Below, piece by piece: positions 22,930 to 33,611 of a stretch of 64,000 nt of DNA. The first letter of the stretch is position 1. Every line of letters begins with the position of its first letter. The notes under the pieces were generated by a model. The model was not told where the DNA came from. It was given only the letters and a program-made list of their open reading frames with translations, and ran no database searches. The translations under genes were made by a program, and so were the position numbers. The stretch covers positions 103,013 to 167,012 of the forward strand of contig CAXARO010000949.1 of assembly GCA_963971305.1 (NCBI GenBank). Direction: 5' to 3'. This stretch comes from Arcuatula senhousia. Its lineage: Eukaryota; Mollusca; Bivalvia; Mytilida; Mytilidae.

Positions 22930-23499
22930 TGTTATGTTGATGTAGGGATTTTATTGTTTCAAATCAGAACCATTAAATGTTGATGTTCGTTTAACTTATT
23001 TTTGGGATACCAGTTGCATTGTTTATGTAATTATTTGAAAAGAAGTCTGTTTGCTATTTTCAATGCTATGCAATATTATATTCTTCTTCTTTTTTTTTGG
23101 ATGAACCATACTTGTTACTTGAAATTGCTTCAACTAGTTAATAATCATGATAATTGTTTTTATACATCATTGAAAATGAAATGAAGTTCTAAAATATATT
23201 GTAAGATCAAGAGAAGACAGAAAATTTATATCTGAAAGTTCACTGTTCTGATTATACAGTATGACATTATATTGATTTACATTGTATTAAAATAGAAAGG
23301 AATCTAAAAATTTTATTAGGAGTGCAAAAAAAAGGAATTTGGTCATTGTATTAGTTATTCCAATGCTAAAAAGCTACAGAGACAGTCTTTCTTAGAACAT
23401 GTTTTAAAGAGGAAATTTTGATTATATTCATGATCAAGGCTACATGTACAGCAATGTGTGTGTCATATTATCAGACAAGCGCTATATTTAAGTACACAT

Positions 23500-23505
23500 T
23501 TTATT
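23500..23505 (-). promoter_or_regulatory. Receptor B polyadenylation signal AATAAA
   Basis: AATAAA on the minus strand 18 nt past the TGA stop at 23523. It is the nearest canonical signal. Confidence 0.45.
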
Positions 23506-23522
23506 TTTGCATTAAAATTAAA

Positions 23523-24099
23523 TCATTGCACATGTTTGTTGACTTTTCTATAGGTGTGTGAATTGGTTGACATGGTGTCTATATATTCTGCACATGGAAT
23601 ATTATTCCTGGAGACAGTCAGACATAGGCTGTCATAGAATCTCTTATGATTTTCTTCCTGGTTGAAGATTTTGCTCATGTCTTTAGGGCCTGTGTTAAAT
23701 TTCTTGAAGTTTTGATTATGGTCTTTATGGCTACCATACGATAAATCATTCTGTAATGTTCGATGCGATTTATTGTTATCCGAGTCATCATGATTGTTAT
23801 GGCCAATGTTGTCGTAAACTTCGTCCATAACTTTCTGGTCGTTATCATTGTTTATCGACCTGGTCAATAGCTCATTTGCATTGTTGGAGTTGATACGAGT
23901 TATTATTGACCTGGTGTCACTGATGCTTGGTAGATCTGATGGCCTAGGGGGTAGTGATGGGCGGAGACTTGAACTGACCGAGGACCATCCACTAATCTCC
24001 TGTCTTGTAAGTTTGAAGTTTTCATTTTTGTTTTTACTCTTTGAAAGATGGAACATTATCTTTGTCAGCTTCTTCACTTCTCTAGTTTTGTAGGCACAG
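23523..24099 (-). CDS. Receptor B exon 5: cytoplasmic tail
   Basis: A 577-nt terminal exon after TTTATCTTTTTCAG. A basic juxtamembrane start (CCAYKTREVKKLTKIM) is followed by a Ser/Pro-rich stretch with a PxxP motif and a long polar, Asn/Asp/His-rich region with DEVYDNI and RFYDSL. No kinase, TIR or death domain is present. The tyrosine motifs lie too far apart for an ITAM. Confidence 0.75.
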
Positions 24100-27000
24100 C
24101 TGAAAAAGATAAATAGAATAGAATCAAATGTAGTTTTTAGGATATGTACATGCATCACAGCCTTACTATTTTATCTAAGGAGGAGCTTGACCCAGATTTA
24201 TTTGACTTTTCTTTGACTTCAACTTGGCAATAAACAAGTGTTGCTGTTATTTTTTGTTATATGACATTTTTAGCTCGCCTAACCAGAAGGGTCAGGTAGG
24301 CTGTTGCCAACATTTGATGTCCTACATCTTGTCATTAGACTTTCTGTAAAAATCTCCTCTTGAATCACTGAAGGGATGCACTTTGAAACTAAAAAAAGTT
24401 TCCATTCGATGGAAATTGTCAAATGACACATTATTGGGGTTATGGCACTTTTCTGTAAGATAGAGATTTTTTTCAGGTTTTGGCCTAAAGAATGTAAAAT
24501 TATTGCAGATAAACATGAATAGAGAAAACCTCATGCTTGCTAAATCCCACAAGTCATTGAGCACTTTTAAAATCTAAAAAAACATTAAATTGCAAATTTG
24601 GTCAAAGTTTTTAGATGACCTTGGGGGATGCTGTCTTATCAATTGAAAACTGTAAAAGATAAGATAGTCATCGAAGTCTGGTGAGAGATTCAGCTCCCCA
24701 CCCCTCACCCGAGGGCTCTAGTGATCATTTGACCTTAGCACACTTAAAATTGCCAATCTTTTACGTTTTCATCTTTGCTTTAGTTTTCCCCAGAAATATC
24801 TTCACAATTAATCAACTTACCAGATAATTAGTACTATTGTGGTCACAGTAAAAACTCCTGCAATAGTACTAGCTATATACAACCCTAACAGTACATCTGA
24901 AAATGAAATTACATGTACATGTAACCTTAACAACCAATCGGATAACATGGCAAGCAATGAAATTCATTTCGATAATTGTGGCAATATGAACCCTACAATT
25001 TTGTCTTGCATGGGGAAGGGAACAAAACCTAGCTATTGCTAGCCTAAACTATCCATGTAAAGTTTTATGAGCGCCTCTATTTCTCAAGAACTATAAGTAC
25101 TAGGTATTAGCACCAGTTGTAGGGTAGCACAGAAACCAGTTGAGTGAATTCGACAATTTTCAATGCATAAAAAAGCAATGCCAAAAAAGTGATAGGTTGA
25201 TGAAACAGGGCATTTACCACGGGCATTTATATGCACCAGAGCAAAACTATCTAAGCTGCATCCTTATGATATCTTATGACCCTGAAATTTTAGATCAAAG
25301 TTGGTTTTATTTTTAGCTCACCTGGCCAAAGGCCATGTGAGCTATTGCCATCACTTGGCGTCCGTCGTCGTCGTCCGTCGTCGTCGTTAACTTTTCTTCA
25401 AACTTCTTCTCCTCTGAAACGGCTGCACAGATTCAAACCAAATTTGGTCTGGTGGTACTTTAGGGTATCATCCACAGAACTGATGTGGGGATTTTTGATT
25501 CGTCGAAAAACATGGCCGCCGTTGCTAAAAATAGACCAGGGCGGTCAAACTACTGTTTTTGGCTTGTAAATCAAAAAGTATAAGAGATAGATGAAATCTG
25601 ATGCCACGCTACTGCTTCAGCATCAAAAGCTCTACAAAAGTCTCCATTGAATCAAAGTTGTCAGATGACCCCTTATGGGAGTTACTGCCCCTTAAAGGTG
25701 AAAAATAGCATTTTTTCATGTTTTTGGCCTATGGAATGAAAACTATTGCAGATAGAGAGAAGCTGTTGCTTGCTTAAATGTTCAGCTCATTTAGCTCTAC
25801 AAAAGTCTCCATAAGGTCAAAGTTGTCAGATGACCCCTTATAGGGGTTATGGCCCCTTAAAGGCAAAAAATAGAGTTTTTGGCCTATAGAATGAAAACTA
25901 TTGCAGATAGAGAAAAGCTGTTGCTTGCTTAAATGTTCAGCTCATTTAGCTCTACAAAAGTCTTCATAGGGTCAAAGTTGTCAGATGACCCCTTATAGGG
26001 GTTACGGCCCCTTAAAGGCAAAAAATAGTGTTTTTGGCCTATAGAATGAAAACTATTGCAGATAGAGAAAAGCTGTTGCTTGCTTAAATGTTCAGCTCAT
26101 TTAGCTCTACAAAAGTCTTCATAGGGTCAAAGTTGTCAGATGACCCCTTATAGGGGTTATTGGCCCCTTGAAGGCAAAAAATAGAGTTTTTGGCCTCTAG
26201 AATGAAAACTATTGCAGATAGAGAAAAACTGTTGCTTGCTTAAATGTTCAGCTCATTTAGCTCTACAAAGGTTTCCATAGGGTCAAAGTTGCTAGATGAC
26301 CCCTTATAGTGGTTACGGCTCCTTACAGGCAAAAAATAGTGTTTTTGGCCTAAAGAAAGAAATGTTTTGCAGATAGAGAAAAGATGTTGCTTGCTTAAAT
26401 GTTCAGCTTAATTAGCTCTACAAAAGTCTTTTTAGGGTCGAAGTTGTCAGATGACTCCTTTAAGGGGTTTTGGCCCTTTAAAGGTGAAAAATAGTGTTTT
26501 TGGCCTATAGAATGAAAACTATTGCAGATAGAGAAAAGCTGTTGCTTGCTTAAATGTTCAGCTCATTTAGCTCTACAAAAGTCTTCATAGGGTCAAAGTT
26601 GTCAGATGACCCCTTATAGGGGTTATGGCCCCTTAAAGGCAAAAAATAGAGTTTTTGGCCTGTAGAATGAAAACTATTGCAGATAGAGAAAAGCTGTTGC
26701 TTGCTTAAATGTTCAGCTCATTTAGCTCTACAAAAGTCTTCATAGGGTCAAAGTTGTCAGATGACCCCTTATAGGGGTTACGGCCCCTTAAAGGCAAAAA
26801 ATAGTGTTTTTGGCCTATAGAATGAAAACTATTGCAGATAGAGAAAAGCTGTTGCTTGCTTAAATGTTCAGCTCATTTAGCTCTACAAAAGTCTTCATAG
26901 GGTCAAAGTTGTCAGATGACCCCTTATAGGGGTTATTGGCCCCTTGAAGGCAAAAAATAGAGTTTTTGGCCTCTAGAATGAAAACTATTGCAGATAGAGA

Positions 27001-30000
27001 AAAACTGTTGCTTGCTTAAATGTTCAGCTCATTTAGCTCTACAAAAGTTTCCATAGGGTCAAAGTTGCTAGATGACCCCTTATAGTGGTTACGGCTCCTT
27101 ACAGGCAAAAAATAGTGTTTTTGGCCTAAAGAAAGAAATGTTTTGCAGATAGAGAAAAGATGTTGCTTGCTTAAATGTTCAGCTTAATTAGCTCTACAAA
27201 AGTCTTTTTAGGGTCGAAGTTGTCAGATGACTCCTTTAAGGGGTTTTGGCCCTTTAAAGGTGAAAAATAGTGTTTTTTGCTTTGGAATGAAAACTATTGC
27301 AGATAGAGAAAAGCTTTTTATTGCTTAAACATTCAGCTCATTTAGCTATACAAAAGTCTTGAAAGGGTTGACATTAAGACCAGGTGAGCGATTCAGGCTC
27401 CTGGGAGCCTCTTGTTTAAAATAGTAATGAATTTATGAATGTATAGGGATAAAGTCGCAGCAAGCGAGTTAATTCTTTTTTATTTTACTTGCAAATTCAT
27501 CTGAAACATTTAATAGATTCTCCTCATTTAAAAAAAAGACAATCTAGCTAGTCATTCACAAGTACCTCTCATTACAGCCCAAGTTGACCGTGTGGAATGG
27601 CTTCATAAATACTTTTTCTTAAGTATGTCAAATGTTTCGTGACCCTTGTGATTTTTTTAGTAACAAATTGAAAAAATTCTTCAATGAGACTAATGAGGCC
27701 AAAGAAATTAACAAAGAAGCGTACTTCTCCAAAAAAAAAATATAAATAAATAAAACAAAAAAACTAATTTGTTGCAACAGATATGTACATAAAAAATAAT
27801 TGCAGTTTGAGTTAACATATGTGTAATACTAACTCCATATCCTTTCAGAAATTATTTACCATAGGAGTTGTTTAATGCCGTGTGGAGTTAGTAGAACAAT
27901 TCCCCGTGTATAAGATGTATGCTTTTTATTTTTAGATATGGTGTACTTGCATCTCGTGTGTACACTTTGTTTAAAAATATTTTTTTAACTCCCTCCATCT
28001 TAGATTTGCCCTAATATTTTTTTTGATTGCGTTTTGTTTTATACATTTTAAACAACTTATTTGAAAATGTGGATTTCTTATGTTTCGGATTTAGTGCTGC
28101 TGACGAGGAATAAATTACCGAAATGGCCATACAGCTCATAAAAATTAGTTGCAGTTGGAGTAAATATATGTGTTATAGTGACAATATAGTCTCGTGTTCA
28201 TTTACTCCATATTTCCTTTCATAAATTATATACATGTTAAACAAGCAAACTATTTTTTTATGGATCTCATTCAGAAAATCCCAAAGCAAAAATCGTGAAA
28301 AATATTGATATGGATTTTTATAATTCAGGATGGTAAGAAATGAATTAATTGTAATCACCTTCTCTGTCCATTTCTGATTTTGTCGATACTGGTTGAACGC
28401 TAGTTACTTGTTCCGCAGTGGTAGTAGATGTTCTTTGTAATCGTGGGGCTCTGGTTCTATGCCATTCAATTGTCTCTACTGTCGTGGGCTTTGCATAAGG
28501 TGTCTGCTTTGTTGACCCTTGGTTTTCACTTTGTTGATTAATGATATATTTTGGTGCCCAACTGTATTGGGGAAAAGTTAAAATGCGAGTCTTTGTAACT
28601 GGCGTTGTGGATATTTTCGGTATATTAGATGAAAGTGATCTTGTAGATTTCGCTAGGAATACAGTAGCTGAAACAAATTTAACAAACCACAATAAAAGAT
28701 AACTGCGTATTGAAGAAAATCTTATGCCTTCTTTCAGATTGTTCTTAAATCTAATGAATTAGTTTGAAGGTTTAAGATAAGCACGGGACCTTAGCAAGTA
28801 AGTGTGAAAACAATGACAATGCTCACACAGTGTTCCTTTATAACGACAGAACATTAAAATATGATAAAAGATCGACCCTTCGTTTGAACTTAAAAAAAAC
28901 ATGAAGTCAGGATTTCGTTATACATGGAAAATATAGAACAGGGGACATAAAAAGCTTGAGTATACTAGTATATTACCTGTTGAACTTGACGGACAAAGTT
29001 CCAAAGTTCTGTTGTTTGGAAAACACACAGTTTTACACATATTTTTTCTTGGTACTTCTCGCTGGTCATCTTTGCATTTCACTTCCTTTACACTTACACG
29101 TATTCGTAGTTCAAGTCTATTCTCATCATATCTATTCTTGCTCATTGCAAAATGTTGAAAGCACAGTGCGTTATTATTGATGATTTCAGATCTTCTTTGA
29201 ACCGTTTTGTTCATTGCCCTAAACAAAACGCGACCTCCGTCACACTTTCCCAAAGAGATTGTAACGAAATCATTTACTCGTTTGGAAATTATTCCAGCAA
29301 ACCCATCATAAACTTGCAGTACAGAGAATGGTAATTTTGTAATTTCAAATTCTAGTTGGAGTTTTGTAGCATGCTTGAAATGTATCTCCCATAGACAGTT
29401 TGTATGGTCTGGAAGATGGAAAGACTCTTGAACAGTAACGTCTTCCTGAGTGGAATGAGAGTCTCTGATATATTTACTGCACCAACCTATAAGCAAAACA
29501 AATGTCAACCACATTACATGTATGTCTGTTGCTTCAAGTAAATTCTAATACGAACACAATGTGCCCAAAAGACATGATTCCCCACCTTGCAACACGCAAA
29601 TTGTTTACGACTCGAGTTGGTGTTGTTGATATTGCTATTCAGTTGTTTTTTAATTTCCGTGTTTAATAATTTATATGTTGCCTGTTTTTTCTGCCCTTTC
29701 GGACTTTTGACATTCGGATGTCGCATTGGTACCTCTGCTTCTTCCAAACTGAAGATACACCTGATATGGACAATAGACTACAAACTCGAATTTGAATTTA
29801 TATGCAAATTGTTTAAGAACCAGGTTTGATGCTTTAAGAATTCACACAAAAATATAGATAACTTAGTATTTCATTTAATTAAGGAAAAACATAGTTCCAG
29901 CCAATGAATTTTGCTACTCCTGACGCGCGTTGACTCATCAGAGGCGTTCTACCAAAAAGGTTGAAAATGCCAAACACTGTATGTATAGGAAGAGTAAAGA

Positions 30001-30865
30001 TCAATTAGATCAAAATATGCCGAACAAGAATCCAAATTATGACTAAGATCGACCTTGGCCTGGGATAGGAATAGCTTCAGAGTTTCGGTAATTTTGAAAA
30101 TTACTTGGACAATTTATAGCTTTTATGTGTTCTTCAATACAAAAGAGTTAATGCCGGAGCGGGCTAACCTCGGGGAAATTAATCTCCTCCAGCAATGCTA
30201 ACCACCACGAGTGTTAGAAATACAAATTGCAACCAAGTTCCGGCCAATAAATTTTGCTACGCCTGACAGGTCTACTAGTATTCAAGACTCATCAGAGGCG
30301 CTCTAACAAAAAGACTGAAAATGCCAAACATTGTATGAATGTGAGGGCATAGAACAATAAAACCAAAAAATGTCTAATAACAATACAACTTGATACACTA
30401 GCAAGATATTATCGAAAGATAATTTTTTGCCTTTAAGGCAATTCTGTCGACTGCAATGAAGTTTTCAAGCTTTTAATCAAACCAACATGTACGAACTGTT
30501 ACATTATGTTTGATCAAAGAAGAGGCAACTCTTGCAAAGATAGATGATAGATGCATTGTCCTTCAATTTGCGATATAATATTTAAATAAAGCAATTTCTA
30601 TATCCTCTAAAACTATTTTAACATGACGCCTATTAAATTATAATTTTTACCTTTATATTTATATGTAAATAATTTAATTCTTACTAAAATTCAATAAAAA
30701 AAGAACAGTTGCTACAATTGAAAGTGATTTTCTTTTTTTTTTTCAAATATAATTTTTATAAGATTTTAAAAAAGATACTCATATACATTTGTACTTACCG
30801 TTTCCTAAAGCAGTCTTAGAACCATCAAAAACAGAAACAATGAAGATGGCAATATAAGCCCTCAT
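23523..30865 (-). CDS. Receptor B: complete CUB-like single-pass membrane receptor, five exons
   Basis: Minus-strand exons in order are 30799-30865 (signal peptide), 28977-29486 (CUB-like), 28359-28667 (Ser/Thr stalk), 24821-24896 (transmembrane) and 23523-24099 (tail). The phases 1,1,1,2 match at every joint. The total is 1539 nt, exactly 513 codons with the stop, for a 512-residue type I membrane protein. The tail has a PxxP stretch (RPSLPPRPSDLP) and phospho-tyrosine candidates (DEVYDNI, RFYDSL, CAEYIDTM), suggesting SH3/SH2 adaptor binding. A minus-strand AATAAA lies at 23500-23505, just past the stop. The gene converges on PLAA. Introns hold AGCTCACCTG elements and a hammerhead repeat. 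No named orthologue is recognised; a role in recognition or adhesion is inference. Confidence 0.8.
24271..24760 (+). mobile_element. Degenerate AGCTCACCTG-family fragment
   Basis: It opens with TTTAGCTCGCCTAACCAGAAGGGTCAGGTAGGCTGTTGCC, a decayed terminal hairpin. One core-like unit follows (CAAATGACACATTATTGGGG, TTATTGCAGATAAACATG). The far end is lost. It lies in the last intron of receptor B. Confidence 0.55.
24821..24896 (-). CDS. Receptor B exon 4: transmembrane helix
   Basis: A 76-nt exon with acceptor TAATTTCATTTTCAG, donor TATCTG|GTAAGT, phase 1 in and phase 2 out. It encodes LLGLYIASTIAGVFTVTTIV and LII, a clear single membrane span. Its size and phases equal those of the receptor C transmembrane exon within 3 nt. 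Confidence 0.8.
25313..27414 (+). mobile_element. AGCTCACCTG-family element, full-length copy with about 11 core repeats
   Basis: The left end is hairpin AGCTCACCTGGCC ... GGCCATGTGAGCT (25315-25343), then TCCGTCGTCGTCG microsatellite. The right end is CCAGGTGAGC (27380-27389) followed by hairpin AGGCTCCTGGGAGCCT (27395-27410). The core has about eleven units of roughly 155 bp (GCAGATAGAGAAAAGCTGTT, GATGACCCCTTATAGGGG). A five-unit block recurs at about 776 bp spacing, shown by the distinctive AAAGAAATGTTTTGCAG at about 26355 and 27131, so part of the core duplicated as a block. Non-coding; in the receptor B intron. Confidence 0.9.
27790..28240 (+). repeat. Retrozyme-like tandem repeat, about 349-bp unit
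   Basis: TTGCAGTTTGAGTTAACATA ... CTCCATATCCTTTCAG at 27800-27860 recurs as TTGCAGTTGGAGTAAATATA ... CTCCATATTTCCTTTCA at 28149-28215, an offset of 349 bp. The hammerhead fold at 28096-28135 sits at the unit boundary. A tandem of ribozyme-bounded units of this size is the arrangement of animal retrozymes. Confidence 0.55.
28096..28135 (+). ncRNA. Hammerhead ribozyme, type I with minimal stem III
   Basis: Stem I is GCUG (28096-28099) paired with CAGC (28132-28135). The core CUGACGA is 28100-28106. Stem II is 28107-28119 (GG/CC, one bulge, AAU/AUU). GAAA is 28120-28123. Stem III is A-U and U-A closed by tetraloop GGCC. U16.1 is at 28130 and H17 = A at 28131, the predicted cleavage site. Every invariant core base is present. 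The very short stem III is typical of metazoan hammerheads that act best as dimers. Confidence 0.75.
28359..28667 (-). CDS. Receptor B exon 3: Ser/Thr-rich stalk
   Basis: A 309-nt exon after AAATTTGTTTCAG, phase 1 at both ends. It is rich in Thr, Ser and Pro (RTSTTTAEQVTSVQPVSTKS) and cysteine-free. The donor GAAG|GTGATT is weak, and without splicing the frame would end four codons later at TAA. That would give a secreted isoform, so alternative use of this donor is conceivable. Confidence 0.7.
28977..29486 (-). CDS. Receptor B exon 2: CUB-like ectodomain
   Basis: A 510-nt exon with acceptor TTTTGCTTATAG, donor AACAG|GTAATA, and phase 1 at both ends. CLWEIHFKHATKLQLEFEI and SVLQVYDGFAG match the N-terminal half of CUB domains (C.W.I ... 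l.F...l.vydG). GKCDGGRVLFRAM and LELRIRVSV fit the later strands. The classic fourth cysteine pattern is not clean. A Cys-containing tail (CKDDQREVPRKNMCKTVC) follows. CUB assignment is by eye. Confidence 0.75.
29640..29745 (+). repeat. Interspersed repeat with CTTTCGGACTTTTGAC motif
   Basis: Contains TGCCCTTTCGGACTTTTGAC, then ATTCGGATGTCGCATTGGTACC. It shares this order with copies at about 31715-31820 and 43015-43145. Confidence 0.6.
29896..30335 (-). repeat. Decayed retrozyme-like dimer with two hammerhead relics
   Basis: Two similar segments about 354 bp apart (GCCAATGAATTTTGCTACTCC / GCCAATAAATTTTGCTACGCC on plus; AATGCCAAACACTGTATG / AATGCCAAACATTGTATG) each hold a hammerhead remnant on the minus strand. 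At 29926-29949 CUGAUGAG runs directly into UCAACGCGCGUC, so stem II and GAAA are deleted. At 30264-30303 the stem I (CGCCU/AGGCG) and stem II (GUCU...AGAC) survive, but GAAAC and the loop are deleted. Confidence 0.6.
30799..30865 (-). CDS. Receptor B exon 1: signal peptide
   Basis: ATG at 30865-30863 opens MRAYIAIFIVSVFDGSKTA, a basic start followed by a hydrophobic core and small residues, typical of a secretory signal. The donor is GGAAACG|GTAAGT, phase 1. Confidence 0.75.
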
Positions 30866-31192
30866 CCTCGGTCATTTTATAATATTTTTGTTATTGTTGT
30901 TTAGTTTTCTCACCTGCTCGGTTTTATCTACCGTTATTTTCTCCCTACAGGTGAACACGAAAACATTATCTTAATATCAGATGTAGAAATAAAACCTCAA
31001 CTATGATGTTAAAATTCAAAAGATGTTTTAAACTTTGCATAGAATTAGGTCAAACTTAATTATAAATGGACTAATTAACATTATGCACTTTGGTTTGATT
31101 GTTCTTAAATTCTCGCATGTATTTCTGAACCTTTTTATTTGTTTATATGATTACAAGCAAAGGAAGATCAACTGAAATAGTAACGCATAAGA

Positions 31193-31259
31193 GATCCGAT
31201 GGAGTAGTGGTTAACGCGTCGGGCCACTAATACCGATCCTCGTCAGGGTTTAACAGTTC
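31193..31259 (+). mobile_element. tRNA-derived SINE head, degenerate
   Basis: GATGGAGTAGTGGTTAACGC resembles a tRNA A box, and about 40 nt later GTCAGGGTTTAACAGTTC sits where a B box is expected. The intervening CGTCGGGCCACTAATACCG is typical of tRNA-like SINE heads. The SINE body and tail were not defined. Confidence 0.5.
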
Positions 31260-31474
31260 ATGAACCAGTTGTCCCTTGTATGGGGATCGGAGAGCAATAC
31301 CCCATGTTCGTTAAAGACCTCTTTGTAGACTTCGATAAGAGTAGGCTTAATTGGACCGCTACAAAGGCCACACTCGAAAATTGCAACCAGTCCTGTAGAG
31401 GGATTCACATAAGCATCACGTTTGTTTTCCAATTCAGGATAAATAAATATGTTTGAACTAACGCTCTTCTCCAA
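31250..31474 (-). CDS. Unassigned minus-strand frame of 74 codons
   Basis: The frame (FECGLCSGPIKPTLIEVYKE ... HTRDNWFMNC) looks protein-like, with a CxxC, and ends in the SINE head. No splice borders or neighbours support it. It may be a fragment of a mobile-element protein. Confidence 0.2.
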   Translation of the reverse strand: MEKSVSSNIFIYPELENKRDAYVNPSTGLVAIFECGLCSGPIKPTLIEVYKEVFNEHGVLLSDPHTRDNWFMNC

Positions 31475-31714
31475 TAAAATTTACAATTGGAATCCACACA
31501 AATCTATTGCGAATTTTGACAACTTCTGTTTCTTTAGATACAGTGTCATTAATTTACACTTTATTTTTGAAGATGCATGTTTATATACTAGTAATTAAAA
31601 AGACCGAGCTTCGATATTTTTAATTTTGTTGTCACTTTATATTGGATATTTGCAAGAAATCTCATTTGGAAGCTGACTCTTTCTTAAATTATTTTCGCAT
31701 TGGTAATTGTTGTT

Positions 31715-31820
31715 TGGTTGTTTTTGTGTGTTCTTGTTTGTGTTGAGTAATTTTGTCTTTGTCCTCTCGGAGTTTTAACATTCGAAAGCCCTCCCTTCCC
31801 ATTGGTACCTCTTTGTTTTT
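31715..31820 (+). repeat. Interspersed repeat with CTCTCGGAGTTTTAACATTCG motif
   Basis: Variant copy of the CTTTCGGACTTTTGAC family, followed by CCCATTGGTACCTCTTTG as in the copy at 29640-29745. Confidence 0.55.
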
Positions 31821-32239
31821 TATATAATTTCCGTGCTATCTAAGATACCTTGATCAGAACATCTTTGCACATATATGTATCATAAAACATGCCATTTTTT
31901 AACTTAAGGTGAATGCCGTCATGTGGGATTTCGTATCACATACAAGGTATATTTATTTAAAGAAAACGCTTTTGTACCTTGAAAATTCCAGAAAAAAACC
32001 AACATTTGAAAACGTTCAAGATAAATTTCTTTACGCAAAATTCCTTTTATAATGAGGCGTTCGACAAGGCTGTCCTTGATCTTCTGCTCTTTTTTCATGT
32101 TTTAAAAACTTTGAGTGTACTTTAACTAATTTCTAAATTTGAGTTTTTTTTCGCACATAGAAAAAGAGTGACTTAGATGTTCAGTTTGTGAATTTTACAT
32201 GTGTGTTCCATTTTTAACAGATTACAATGACAGAAAGAA

Positions 32240-32470
32240 GCAATGTGTGCCAAGGGAGCAAACAAATATCGTTAATCCGAAAAGACAAAGACATAATCGG
32301 TAGACACTAATTCATCAAAACAAAACAAACAAAAAAAATAAAACGCACACAACAACCAAAACCACAATCAGCAACGTTTATTGTAGTCAAAACGAGAGTG
32401 AACTCAAGTGCTCCGGAGGAGTAAGCAGTTCCTGCTTGCCGTCACACTCGTTACGTTGCTTACGATCGAT
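32240..32470 (+). repeat. Interspersed repeat ending GCTCCGGAGGAGTAAGCAGTTCC
   Basis: An A/C-rich stretch (AAACAAAACAAAC...CACACAACAACC), then AACGAGAGTGAACTCAAGTG and CTCCGGAGGAGTAAGCAG. The same order occurs at 57600-57810. No function assigned. Confidence 0.65.
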
Positions 32471-33611
32471 TAAGTGTTGGTCAAATCCGGCACAGATGAC
32501 AATACTAATTAAACCTCTATGTTAAACCAATGCCAGCGCACATCTGAGTGATTAAAATCCCGTATTTCTCCAAAAGCACATGATGTCTTTCGTAAAGTAT
32601 TTTGGGTGACGACAACAACCGAGGAGGAAGGATACCATATGTTAACAATTTACCTGTCAGACTTGACTAAAAACTAAAACGTCAGCATATAACACTGAAA
32701 AAGTGATTCATTTCGTTCTATTTGTGTTTCATTTGTGTGCATCTTTTTCTAGTCTTATTTATTTTGTGCATCATACCTTTGTTGACTGCATGATATAACG
32801 TGAGGGAGCTAACTAACGTTAGCAACAACAAAAAAGGTGGGGTCAACCAGGTTTAATTGCACAAAACCTCTTTCTTAACTTTGTGGCATTTACTTTAGTT
32901 CCAAAGTAATGCACTCTAATGCATTGTCATTACAGGACACAAAGGGAAGAGCAAATTATTAGTGATCCTCTCAGTACAGCACAAAGTGATCCTCTCAGTA
33001 CAGCACAAAACTTAACAAAAATCATGATTCAAGTGCTTTGATTTAATTCAGTTTTGATTTTTTTAAACCTGCCACTTAAACCAGACGAAAAGACATTGTA
33101 AAACAAATTTTCTGGAATAGAACGATGCATAGCCATAAAATAAACAGTCGTTAGTTAATAATTTATTGAATATAATACAAAAAAGATTTATATACAAGAT
33201 ATATATACATTTTTTATTTATCCCTTTCTCTCCTTAAGCGTAATATACCGCCTTTCTATAACTCCATAATGACATGCTGTGTATTTGAATTAAGGAGAGT
33301 TGTATAGCAGGAACGTGATGGACACGGGCTAGGCGTGACCACATTTTCACTTTTTTTACTTGCAAAATTCCAATACCCATATAATATTAGGATTTCAATT
33401 ATTTGAAATGAGTTGAAAAAAAAGACAAAAAATATTTCAAGATATAAACGGTTCATTGCTTACCGTTGATGACGTCTATATTTTGTAATTGTACATGTGC
33501 ATACTAAAGATCGATTATCTAAAGAGATCTACTTTTAAAGTAAAACAATGTAAATCAAAACATACCTATACAAATATAAAGTGTACCACAAGAAATGATG
33601 CAAACTGTTTT

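Noticed and set aside
23002..23184. Small frame after the PLAA stop
   Set aside because: It is in the 3' UTR, AT-rich and without homology signals.
31226..31246. CTGACGAGGATCGG on the minus strand as a hammerhead core
   Set aside because: No GAAA or stem III; the context is a tRNA-derived SINE head.
31193..31259. A functional tRNA gene
   Set aside because: The cloverleaf arms are broken and the B box is degenerate; a SINE head fits better.
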